Positions 33,363 to 40,000 of a stretch of DNA of 40,000 nucleotides are shown one piece after another (the first letter of the stretch is position 1; every line of letters starts with the position of its first letter). The translations under genes were made by a program, and so were the position numbers. The stretch comes from Clostridiaceae bacterium (GTDB taxonomy: Bacteria; Bacillota; Clostridia; Lachnospirales; Lachnospiraceae): the NCBI GenBank assembly GCA_910575585.1, contig CAJTGF010000048.1:1-40000 (forward strand), written 5' to 3'. Under the pieces are notes generated by a model that had not been told where the DNA came from, did not search any database, and worked only from the letters and a program-made list of their open reading frames with translations.

Positions 33363-33585
33363 CTGATGCCTCCTTGCTGCCTACCTGCTCCTCAATCCAT
33401 GCCTGCTGTGTAGTGACCGCTACATCGGCCATGCCGTCAAGTTCCTCTTCGACCATCTCCTGGATCATGCCGGAAAGATCCCATGTAACGGATTTCTGCA
33501 GTTCCGCAAACGGGAGACCCCCCGGCTTATCTGCATCTATATGGAAATCGATCTCGATCAGCCCTGTGTATTTCCCTATGATCAT
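33337..33585 (-). CDS. Small acidic protein, coupled to the JetA-like gene
   Basis: An 82-residue protein from an ATG at 33585 with AGAGGGACAGG upstream. The first part is beta-like (IIGKYTGLIEIDFHID), the second helical and acidic (MIQEMVEEELDGMADVAV). It overlaps the start of the JetA-like gene by 26 bases. I cannot name a family. Position between ParB and JetA makes it a candidate linker or regulator of the two systems, which is inference only. Confidence 0.6.
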   Translation of the reverse strand: MIIGKYTGLIEIDFHIDADKPGGLPFAELQKSVTWDLSGMIQEMVEEELDGMADVAVTTQQAWIEEQVGSKEASDGVHKTGQ

Positions 33586-33654
33586 GCCTGTCCCTCTTTT
33601 CTTTCGGTTTTATGTGCAAATGCGCAAACAGAAACCCTGCCCACTGCGATGCCC

Positions 33655-34812
33655 TTACTCCTCTGATCCTTCCGTTTCTTCTATACTGTGATCCACGGCC
33701 TCCCCCGGCTGCTGGATCCTGGAAATCTCCGAGTCGATCAGCTCTTTCAGCTGCTGGAGCTTACCAAGAACATCTTCCCTGTCCTGTTCCTTATACTGCT
33801 TGTCAGCACGCAGGAACTCCTCCATCTTCCCGTAGTACTGCTTGAACTTCTTTGCTGCCGTTTTTGATGTATAGGAAGCAGGGAACGGCTTTGCCGGTTT
33901 TGTTGCCTGGACAAGGGGTGTCACCTCCTCTGCGTATCTCTCGCTCCCGTCCTGCGTATCCGTATCTCCGCTTTCTTCCAGCTCCGCAGGGTTTGGAATT
34001 CCGGCACCTTCCGTGCCCGCAGTATTGTCCGTACCCCTGGATTCGCAGATGGACCGTACCGCATCTTCCGCCGTGATCAGCTCCCCTTCATGGGCTTTAA
34101 TGTAATCCACCAGTTCCTGGACCTCGTCCCTTGCCCCGGACATATTGAAGTCACGCATGAGCTGCAGGGCATCCAGCACGATATCCTGGTATCCGTCCGA
34201 CAGCACGGACATGGAGGAACCCTGGGCAAGCTGGAGCCTCCCATTCGCCACCGCTTCCTGTGCCCGGCTGTTTAGTTTCAGTAGGGATTCGTATTTATAG
34301 ATATTGGAGGGACTTGTGCCGAATTCCTTCGCCAGTTCCTCCCGTGTCTTTTCCCCTTCATAAGTCCCGTTGGCCCGCTCCATCTGGATGGTCTCCCGCA
34401 GATAACTGATCTGGCGAGCCGTATAGATCGCATTGTCACGCTGCACCGCATTACGGCCATAGATGTTTGCCCCCAAAAGCTCCCTGCGGCGCTCCGTCTC
34501 GGACTCCGGGTACGGGTATACGAAAGCTTTGATCTGGATGTTCCCAAGCAATGTGTTAGCCCGGTTCCTGCGGGCACCGGAATAGATCAGGAATGTCCCG
34601 TCCTTCATGTCCCATACCTCGATGGCGCCCTTAAAGCCAACGCGTTTCATACCTTCCGCCAGGCGGTCGATCCCTTCCATCCCGAACAGGTATTCGTTAT
34701 CCGGGTGCTCGACCAAGCATGCGGAATCCAGCATTCGGGTATCCTCCATGGTATACTGCTTATTCGCTATCTTTTTTAAGGTAGTGTTCCTGCCACTATG
34801 GATGTCTCTCAT
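33655..34812 (-). CDS. ParB-family partition protein
   Basis: A 385-residue protein from an ATG at 34812 preceded by AGAGG. The N-terminal ParB/Srx fold carries GARRNR at residues 79-84, the GxRR-type nucleotide-binding motif, and RNAVQRDNA near 120-128, as in ParB CTPases. An HTH follows (TREELAKEFGTSPSNIYKYE, about 156-175). The C-terminal third is acidic, then Lys/Gln rich, and would hold the dimer part. It binds parS-like DNA and partners with the ParA encoded just upstream. Six palindromes with TGTT...AACA cores in the window are candidate sites. Confidence 0.85.
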   Translation of the reverse strand: MRDIHSGRNTTLKKIANKQYTMEDTRMLDSACLVEHPDNEYLFGMEGIDRLAEGMKRVGFKGAIEVWDMKDGTFLIYSGARRNRANTLLGNIQIKAFVYPYPESETERRRELLGANIYGRNAVQRDNAIYTARQISYLRETIQMERANGTYEGEKTREELAKEFGTSPSNIYKYESLLKLNSRAQEAVANGRLQLAQGSSMSVLSDGYQDIVLDALQLMRDFNMSGARDEVQELVDYIKAHEGELITAEDAVRSICESRGTDNTAGTEGAGIPNPAELEESGDTDTQDGSERYAEEVTPLVQATKPAKPFPASYTSKTAAKKFKQYYGKMEEFLRADKQYKEQDREDVLGKLQQLKELIDSEISRIQQPGEAVDHSIEETEGSEE

Positions 34813-34883
34813 GATATTTTTTCCTCTTTCTTTCTATAATTTATGGACGATGTGCTATGTTTGGGTTTGATGGTCCCTACTGT

Positions 34884-35834
34884 TTACTTCATCAGGCGCT
34901 CGCTTAAGTCCTCGCCTGCCCCGTCAGAAAGGTTCGGAAGATGTTCTCCCTCTTTTAAGGCACCGCACCGGTGGAGCACTTCCTCCGTGACCGCAATATA
35001 ATCCTGCGTCACCCCGGCGCTCCTCTTCAGCCAGCATAACGGGCACCCGATGTGGGCGGCAAGCTTTGCGTTGCTGTTAGAACGGATCGGCGTGTCAATG
35101 AACACGCTGCCAAGCTGTTCCCGCACGTCCTGGTACATACTTCGGTCATATTTCTGCAGGGGCTGGATCATGGTAAAGAACACGCCGATGATATCCAGAT
35201 CCGGGTTCAGCCCCATGTTCCGGATGCTGTCCACGGTATCCATCAGTTCCCCATAACCGTTCATGCTGTAGCTGTCAACCGTTGCCGGTACCAGCACATG
35301 GTCTGACGCAGCCAACACGGCCACAGACAGTTCCCCCAGATGGGGCGGGAGGTCAAATAAGATGTAGTCATAGGCATAGGCGTGTTTCCTGGTCCGCCGG
35401 ATCAGACCAATGGCATCCCGGATCGTATACAAGCTGTCCTCATCATCCATGTCTTCTACCCGCAGATCCTGTAGCTTGCTGTTTGACGGGATCACATCGA
35501 TCCCCCTCCACTTTGCAGCATATCCGTCACGGATGCATATCTTCGCTTTGATGATCGCGTCATTGATCCGGGATGGGACTTCGATGAGGTCCTTTAAAGT
35601 CATGACTTCATCAAGCATTCCTCCGACAGTCCCATGCTTTTCATCATAGTCCGCCATGTTCTCCATCAGCAGGGAGGACGAAGCATTTGCTTGGGAATCC
35701 ACGTCGATGACCAATACCTTGGCGCCGGATTTTGCGAGGATCCCTGCCATGTTAAATACAGTCGTTGTTTTTCCCACTCCGCCTTTCTGGTTGAAAACGG
35801 CGATCTTGATCGGTTGTTTTCTTTTCGTTTGCAT
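34884..35834 (-). CDS. ParA-family partition ATPase
   Basis: A 316-residue protein. GGAAGG eight bases before the ATG at 35834 sets the start; the longer upstream frame runs through promoter and palindrome DNA. Deviant Walker A KGGVGKT at residues 17-23, the A' motif with D44 and D46 (VIDVDSQAN), and YDYILFDLPP (Walker B) near residue 140 are all present. It moves or positions DNA together with ParB. The gene is second in a leftward train after the 676-residue unknown protein, and a copy of the promoter-like block with two palindromes lies upstream. Confidence 0.9.
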   Translation of the reverse strand: MQTKRKQPIKIAVFNQKGGVGKTTTVFNMAGILAKSGAKVLVIDVDSQANASSSLLMENMADYDEKHGTVGGMLDEVMTLKDLIEVPSRINDAIIKAKICIRDGYAAKWRGIDVIPSNSKLQDLRVEDMDDEDSLYTIRDAIGLIRRTRKHAYAYDYILFDLPPHLGELSVAVLAASDHVLVPATVDSYSMNGYGELMDTVDSIRNMGLNPDLDIIGVFFTMIQPLQKYDRSMYQDVREQLGSVFIDTPIRSNSNAKLAAHIGCPLCWLKRSAGVTQDYIAVTEEVLHRCGALKEGEHLPNLSDGAGEDLSERLMK

Positions 35835-35874
35835 AAATTTTTCCTTCCTTCTTTTTGGCTTTATCAGTATTACG

Positions 35875-35959
35875 GTAATAGTATGGCTTAAGAAATATTT
35901 TTTTGTTTTTGCGGATAAGTGTTTTTGGACATTTTTTTGGGTGTTACCCGGGAACGCCC
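35875..35959 (-). promoter_or_regulatory. Conserved promoter-like block with palindrome, copy 4, upstream of parA
   Basis: Palindrome core TGTTACCCGGGAACG at 35942-35956. On the minus strand it is followed by TTATCCGC, an AT-rich stretch with AAATATTT, and AAGCCATACTAT about 40 bases before the parA start codon. The layout is the same as at 38341-38416 and 21935-22009. Confidence 0.6.
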
Positions 35960-36111
35960 CTGCAAGCCTCTTGGAAACACAATGCGACAGATCTTGGAAG
36001 ATAAATTGCGTGTCCGCAGAAAAACACAAATGCTGGGATAAAGATATAGTGCTGGAATATGTGGCACTGGATGTGCTGAAATATGCTGGATAGTCAGAGA
36101 TACTGAACATC

Positions 36112-36132
36112 GGGTGTTACCGGGGAACACCC
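36112..36132. promoter_or_regulatory. parS/operator-like palindrome, copy 5
   Basis: Core TGTTACCGGGGAACA with GGG and CCC flanks, identical over 21 bases to the copy at 31088-31108. It lies in the 440-base gap between the 676-residue gene and parA, which otherwise holds the block at 35875-35959 and a terminator but no accepted gene. Confidence 0.6.
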
Positions 36133-36145
36133 TCCCTATTTGCAA

Positions 36146-36179
36146 GGACAAAAGAAAAGCCCCAAAAGGAACTTTTCTT
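36146..36179 (-). terminator. Probable terminator of the 676-residue gene
   Basis: On the minus strand AAGAAAAG pairs with CTTTTCTT around a 12-base loop and is followed by TTG. It lies about 100 bases after the stop codon at 36275. The T-run is broken by C, so strength is uncertain. Confidence 0.45.
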
Positions 36180-36274
36180 AAGCAGTCAGACAAGACTGTT
36201 CTCAGACATACCAGCCTAATCCGCAGCTTTCCTCGCTGTATTCGAGCCATGCCTTGGCGGTTTCCACGAAAGTA

Positions 36275-38305
36275 TCATTCCTGTTTCTGTTTTCCTGTGT
36301 ATTTCTTATACGTTCGCTTCGTCATGCAGATATTGGCATCCCCCAATGGTGGCAGATAGACGCTGTGTATTTTCTCGCCCTCCTCATCGCAGTAGACATA
36401 TTCACTCCTTATATCTGCCGGGAGGGCATTTTTATATTCCTCATAGAACCAGCTGATAGCATCTGACAGTTTTAAGAGATCGGGCAATTCCTTTTCCGGA
36501 ATGTTCAGCATCTGTGCATATTCCGTTGCCTTCTTTGGGCGGATCTTCCATACTACTGGTGCTTTCCCAGACGGGATATCGCCTGTCCAAAGAATCCTTG
36601 GCGTGGTATTTCGCCTGATATGCGGGCTTTCGATACAGTCCTCTGGAGCAGTACGGATAATGATCGGGGACGTTTTCATTGACCAGCTGTTTTTCCTACG
36701 CATGGCTGGCATCCCGTCTTTATCTGTTACCGGCGTTCCATTTACAACTATGGATGTAAATGACGAGTATTTGCCTTCCGCTGCTTCTTTGATGATCCGG
36801 CCCTTATCTGCGGCAATCCGGTCGAGGATCATACCCCTTACTTTCCATTTCCCCTCCAGGAAATCCGCAATCTTTCCAGCCAGTACCCTGCTGTATGCCT
36901 TTTTCAGATTCTTTCCGATCATATCTTCATAATCTTCCGGTGTACCGCATTTCGAGGGAAGTATAGGCGCATCCAGGATATCTTCCCTACGGATCTGGAA
37001 GTAATGGCAGAGTTCCCTCATGTATGGGTCATCAAACATTTCTTCTGGACTCCGGAGTGCGTAAGTGTACTGCGGTACGGCCGGCAGATTCGTAAATACC
37101 GGGACGATCGCTCCTGTTTCCTTCCCGCAATGGCCTGAGGTGACGGCTGTGGCTTCTTCCGGCAACACCCATTCGTCTGCAGCTGGTTCCTCTTTTGTAC
37201 GGAAGAATTTTCCGATTGTTTCTTCAATAAATACCGGGAACCAGATCTTTTGTTGATCATCCATCAGTTCAGAAAGCAGATATCCCATTCGTGGGACTGC
37301 CAGGAAGGTGGTTTCAGCCGGTACTGCCGGCGGTTCCTTATAAAAAATCTCGTAAGGCGCATACCCGGCGCGACGCCCATAATAGTATTTTGATTTTGGG
37401 TCGTCGTAACGGCCGTAGTAATCCGTCTGGTACGGCATCTCCATCAGCCATATGGTTTCCCCTGTTTTTACGCACAGGTACACGTAGCGGGAATAGTCGC
37501 ACACCTGATCCATATATTCTTCTGTACTGATATGATCGCGGCGCATGATGTTTTCCTGTCTTTCTTCCACTCGTCCGTAATACCACTGATGGAAATAGTC
37601 CCCGACCTGTCGGTTTGTCTTCTCCACTGCACCGAACACAATCACGGATTCTTTCCCGCATTTGGTAACTTCGTCCACCAGTTCTTTTTCAGAACTGTAT
37701 TTACAGACTGCACGCCCGATCTCCGGCTGCCTAGCAGAGCGTACCCCTGCGCGTACCTTATGGATCTTTGGCGGATAATGATGGTTCTTTCCCTGGTACA
37801 GAGTGAATGCATCCAGGAGGGGATCCATGATCGCCGTCAGGTCAGCGTAATCCGTTTCCCGGATTGAAAAACCGAGTTTCCCCAAAAGCTCCCGGTATTT
37901 TTCTGACTTTTCCCTCCATATCGCCTTGTACGGATTATCCTCAAAGATCTGCTTCAGCCTCTGGACTGCCTGGATCTGCGAACCGTCGCCCTCTGCAACA
38001 TCCTCCAGCCGCACCAGAAGAAGTGGGGATGCTTGTCGGAACGTCTGCTCCAGAATGCTCATGGTCAAAAATTCTGTTTTTTCGCCGCCTTTTGCTGCCC
38101 GTTCCATCAGGTCCTTGCATTCCCAGTAGATATCCCGGATCGTTTTTCTTTGCCCGTTCACTTCCCGTTCCAGGCATGTCCCGGAACACTGGTAGGAATC
38201 ATTCAGTATCCCGTACAGCAATTCCGAGGCCTCCATGATCTCCGGCCCTCCGGTGACGCAACCTTTTTCCAGACAGTCTTCTTTTGTTTTTGCCCCTATC
38301 AACAT
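36275..38305 (-). CDS. Unknown 676-residue protein at the head of the partition/condensin train
   Basis: AAAGGAG six bases before the ATG at 38305 sets the start. The protein is soluble, with many Tyr and charged residues (YYGRYDDPKSKYYYGRR near 300) and scattered cysteines. Near the C-terminus is a segment of the type RILWTGDIPSGKAPVVWKIR. I recognise no domain, no Walker motif and no HTH. It is not JetD, as I see no Toprim-like acidic pattern. The strongest copy of the promoter-like block lies upstream. Its place before parA suggests a role in replication or maintenance of the element, which is inference only. Confidence 0.65.
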   Translation of the reverse strand: MLIGAKTKEDCLEKGCVTGGPEIMEASELLYGILNDSYQCSGTCLEREVNGQRKTIRDIYWECKDLMERAAKGGEKTEFLTMSILEQTFRQASPLLLVRLEDVAEGDGSQIQAVQRLKQIFEDNPYKAIWREKSEKYRELLGKLGFSIRETDYADLTAIMDPLLDAFTLYQGKNHHYPPKIHKVRAGVRSARQPEIGRAVCKYSSEKELVDEVTKCGKESVIVFGAVEKTNRQVGDYFHQWYYGRVEERQENIMRRDHISTEEYMDQVCDYSRYVYLCVKTGETIWLMEMPYQTDYYGRYDDPKSKYYYGRRAGYAPYEIFYKEPPAVPAETTFLAVPRMGYLLSELMDDQQKIWFPVFIEETIGKFFRTKEEPAADEWVLPEEATAVTSGHCGKETGAIVPVFTNLPAVPQYTYALRSPEEMFDDPYMRELCHYFQIRREDILDAPILPSKCGTPEDYEDMIGKNLKKAYSRVLAGKIADFLEGKWKVRGMILDRIAADKGRIIKEAAEGKYSSFTSIVVNGTPVTDKDGMPAMRRKNSWSMKTSPIIIRTAPEDCIESPHIRRNTTPRILWTGDIPSGKAPVVWKIRPKKATEYAQMLNIPEKELPDLLKLSDAISWFYEEYKNALPADIRSEYVYCDEEGEKIHSVYLPPLGDANICMTKRTYKKYTGKQKQE

Positions 38306-38340
38306 ATTTTTCTCCTTTCGTTTTCTTTTTTGATTTTTGC

Positions 38341-38416
38341 TTATAGTATGGCTCAGGAATATTTTTCTTGTTTTTTGCGGATAACTGTTTTTTGAGGGTG
38401 TTCCCGGGGAACACCC
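38341..38416 (-). promoter_or_regulatory. Conserved promoter-like block with palindrome, copy 6
   Basis: Palindrome core TGTTCCCGGGGAACA at 38399-38413, the most symmetric copy. On the minus strand it is followed by TTATCCGCAAAAAAC, AAAAATATT and GAGCCATACTAT, then the ribosome site of the gene at 38305. TACTAT may be the -10; no good -35 is seen, so an activator may be needed. Confidence 0.6.
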
Positions 38417-38546
38417 CATCGGATGGGACATCTTAAGAAGTTAGATGATATGCTCTGGGCGTTCTAAGTAATGGACGAACTGGAGGCATGAAAAAAAGCG
38501 GACGTTGCCCGCTTTTCATACCTATCTCTCACTTGAAATCAATAGA

Positions 38547-38882
38547 TCAATCATTGATCTTACAATAATCGGTACTCATTTTTATAATTTTGCTTGTTGG
38601 GTATGTAGAGAAAATCCTATTTAATGACTGATTGTATTCTGCTAGATCAAATGGTTTTTCTTTATGTTCTTTTACAACGCTAAATAATTTTTCGGTAAAT
38701 CTGTTAGATAAACCTAAAAGCCTTATATGCTGTATTTTCCCTATAATTGCATCAACCAAAATCAGCGTCAATGCTAAGCCTTGGTTTTCGCTTAATAGTG
38801 GAATCTTCGTGAGATTTTTGCTTAGATGAGGAGTGTACGGAGCATCCATCCAATTGAGATTTCCGATTTTTACAGTAATCAT
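38547..38882 (-). CDS. Small unknown protein next to the TnpB right end
   Basis: A 111-residue protein. I use the ATG at 38882 (MITVKIGNLNW) with GGAG close before it. Helical second half (LALTLILVDAIIGKIQHIRL, then FTEKLFSVVKEHKEKPFDLA). No signal peptide or known domain. The sequence just upstream is the predicted boundary of the IS605-type right end, so its promoter region may have been changed by that insertion. Confidence 0.55.
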   Translation of the reverse strand: MITVKIGNLNWMDAPYTPHLSKNLTKIPLLSENQGLALTLILVDAIIGKIQHIRLLGLSNRFTEKLFSVVKEHKEKPFDLAEYNQSLNRIFSTYPTSKIIKMSTDYCKIND

Positions 38883-38938
38883 GATAACTCCATACAATTC
38901 CGTGAATCTTATTTCAAAATTCTTTCCTGATTTGAATT

Positions 38939-39052
38939 GGTGAACTACCCATTGTCTAAAGCCAATGGGCTTCCTGCTTCATCGACCTCGCAACCTACTA
39001 TCTCCACAGGCGTTAATTCGGGCTGCACCAGCCCTATTTGTATTTTATTATC
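38939..39052 (-). mobile_element. IS200/IS605-type right end with TnpB guide-RNA-like hairpin
   Basis: On the minus strand, after the tnpB stop, a GGGCTGGTGCAGCCC hairpin and a CCCATTG/CAATGGG hairpin (38963-38969 with 38948-38954) lead to TAGTTCACC at the boundary near 38940. In active elements this end is the guide-RNA scaffold and the next bases (AATTCAAATCAGGAAAG on the minus strand) would be the guide. It matches the layout at 75-117. Confidence 0.65.
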
Positions 39053-39829
39053 TTATGCTATTTGCCGTAATCCTTCTGCTAAAATATTTTTTGCAGCATT
39101 AATGTCCCTATCATGCCATGCTCCACAAACTGGGCATATCCATTCCCTTACTGATAAATCTTTTGTATCGTCATTTTGATATCCACAGCAAGAGCATATC
39201 TGGCTGCTGGCATAGAATGTATCTATCTTGATATACCGCCTCCCATTCCATGCCGCCTTATATTCCAACTGCCTTGTCAGCTCATACCATGATACATCTG
39301 CTATTGATTTTGCCAAATGATGATTCTTTACCATATTTTTTATCTGTAAGTTTTCTGAAATTATCACTTGGTTTTCGCTGATAATCTCATGGGATACTTT
39401 ATGCAGATAATCTTTTCTGGTATTTATAATCTTCCCATGGCATAATGCTATTTTCTTCTTCTGTTTGTAATAATTATTGCTTCTTTTTTCTTTATGTGCA
39501 AGCTGTCTTTGTAATTTTATCAGTTTCTTCTCATATTTTCTTATTGTTTTTGGATTCTCGTATTTCTTCCCATCTGATGTAATACATAAATCTTTAATGC
39601 CTAAATCCATGCCGATATTTTTATCTGTATGCGGCATCTCAGAATGATTTGTTTCTACAAGTATCGACACATAATATTTCCCACTTGATACTTGCGAAAC
39701 GGTTGCTGATTTTATCTGTCCCACAAATTCTCTATGCACTTTTGCTTTTACTTCTTTTAACTTCGGAAGTTTTATCTTTCCATGTACAAAATCCACTGCA
39801 ATATTCCCATTTGTGAAATTTGTACCTTA
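39053..39829 (-). pseudogene. tnpB: N-terminally truncated TnpB (IS200/IS605 accessory nuclease)
   Basis: The remnant reads from about 39829 ([12 protein letters not shown], no start codon) or from a GTG at 39796, giving 247 residues of the usual 370-400. All three RuvC acidic residues are kept: D64 in GMDLGIKD, E148 in [12 protein letters not shown]231 in [11 protein letters not shown]. The zinc finger is intact (CSCC at 201-204, CPVC at 221-224). The N-terminal REC and wedge parts are missing. An internal deletion seems to have joined the gene to the left-end-like DNA at 39830. TnpB is an RNA-guided nuclease that keeps such elements in the genome; this copy is probably inactive. Confidence 0.8.
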
Positions 39830-40000
39830 ATCCGTGAAGTTTAATTATTGTTTCATGCTATAATCGCCCTGTTTGTGCGGTCTGCCGATATTTTTTTGAG
39901 ATAAATAAGTGCCTTCGGCACATCAGCTCCCCCTGCCCCCTCAATCTTTGAGGGGGTATTGCTTTCCGTCCACATTTATTGCATAATAATCTCATGAACA
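39830..40000. other. Possible left end of the IS605-type element, with hairpins
   Basis: Two perfect hairpins stand out: GTGCC-TTC-GGCAC at about 39910-39922 and a CCCCCTCAA/TTGAGGGGG stem at about 39935-39957. Subterminal hairpins are typical of IS200/IS605 ends. No tnpA gene or ORF is visible. The tnpB remnant starts abruptly at the left of this stretch. It could also be unrelated DNA with a terminator. Confidence 0.35.

Noticed and set aside
35888-36250. 120-codon leftward ORF upstream of parA
   Set aside because: It runs through both palindromes, the promoter-like block and a terminator, so it is a composition effect.
36190-36278. Short reading NDTFVETAKAWLEYSEESCG after the 676-residue gene
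   Set aside because: The wording looks protein-like, but the only possible start is a GTG without ribosome site and the product would be about 21 residues.
1-40000. CRISPR array or defence nuclease locus
   Set aside because: No regularly spaced repeats were seen. The only multi-copy short motifs are the six palindromes, and their spacing is irregular.

Overview
The window looks like accessory DNA of a gut Firmicute, most likely Lachnospiraceae/Clostridia. The reasons are strong AGGAGG ribosome sites, Firmicute-type promoters, a YolD-like plus Y-family polymerase pair with a LexA-like box, a TED/SpaA-type giant surface protein and choline-binding-like wall repeats. No virion or conjugation-pore genes are visible. 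A ParA/ParB pair, a tRNA array, a condensin-like operon and many insertion-sequence scars point to a large plasmid or integrative element. Species and replicon type cannot be settled from the sequence.

Layout. 1-117: right end of an IS200/IS605-type (TnpB) element. 388-4751: leftward cluster of two paralogous unknown proteins, a decayed gene and a small unknown protein. 5025-5354: rightward small unknown gene. 5515-15054: leftward surface module with a 2808-residue thioester/SpaA-type protein, a possible small membrane protein and a secreted protein with wall-binding repeats behind a structured leader. 15317-16675: IS4-like transposase, followed by a 163-bp MITE-like repeat. 16978-18386: TPR fragment, 28-residue membrane peptide, YgiT-zinc-finger/DUF4258 toxin-antitoxin-like pair and a small unknown gene. 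18533-19212: recent, twice-deleted copy of part of the first cluster. 19588-20416: six leftward tRNA genes (Lys, Glu, Glu, His, Tyr, Ser) with an XRE regulator among them. 20508-23747: small accessory genes, a frameshifted gene, a lipoprotein divergent from an XRE regulator. 23736-25702: YolD-like protein and Y-family DNA polymerase. 26078-26479: HTH protein.

26656-38305 is the most interesting part: a leftward gene train of a 676-residue unknown protein, ParA, ParB, a small protein, JetA/MksF-like, a frameshifted gene, a zinc-motif protein, JetB/MksE-like, a small protein and JetC/MksB-like SMC ATPase. It resembles a Wadjet/MksBEF condensin fused to a partition locus, but no JetD nuclease is visible. 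Five near-identical palindromes with a TGTT...AACA core lie between the genes of this train, and a sixth lies at 22 kb. They could be parS sites for the element's ParB or operators of a shared regulator. Three of them sit just upstream of a second conserved block that looks like a promoter.

38547-40000: small unknown gene, then an IS605-type right end and an N-terminally truncated TnpB that keeps its three RuvC acidic residues.
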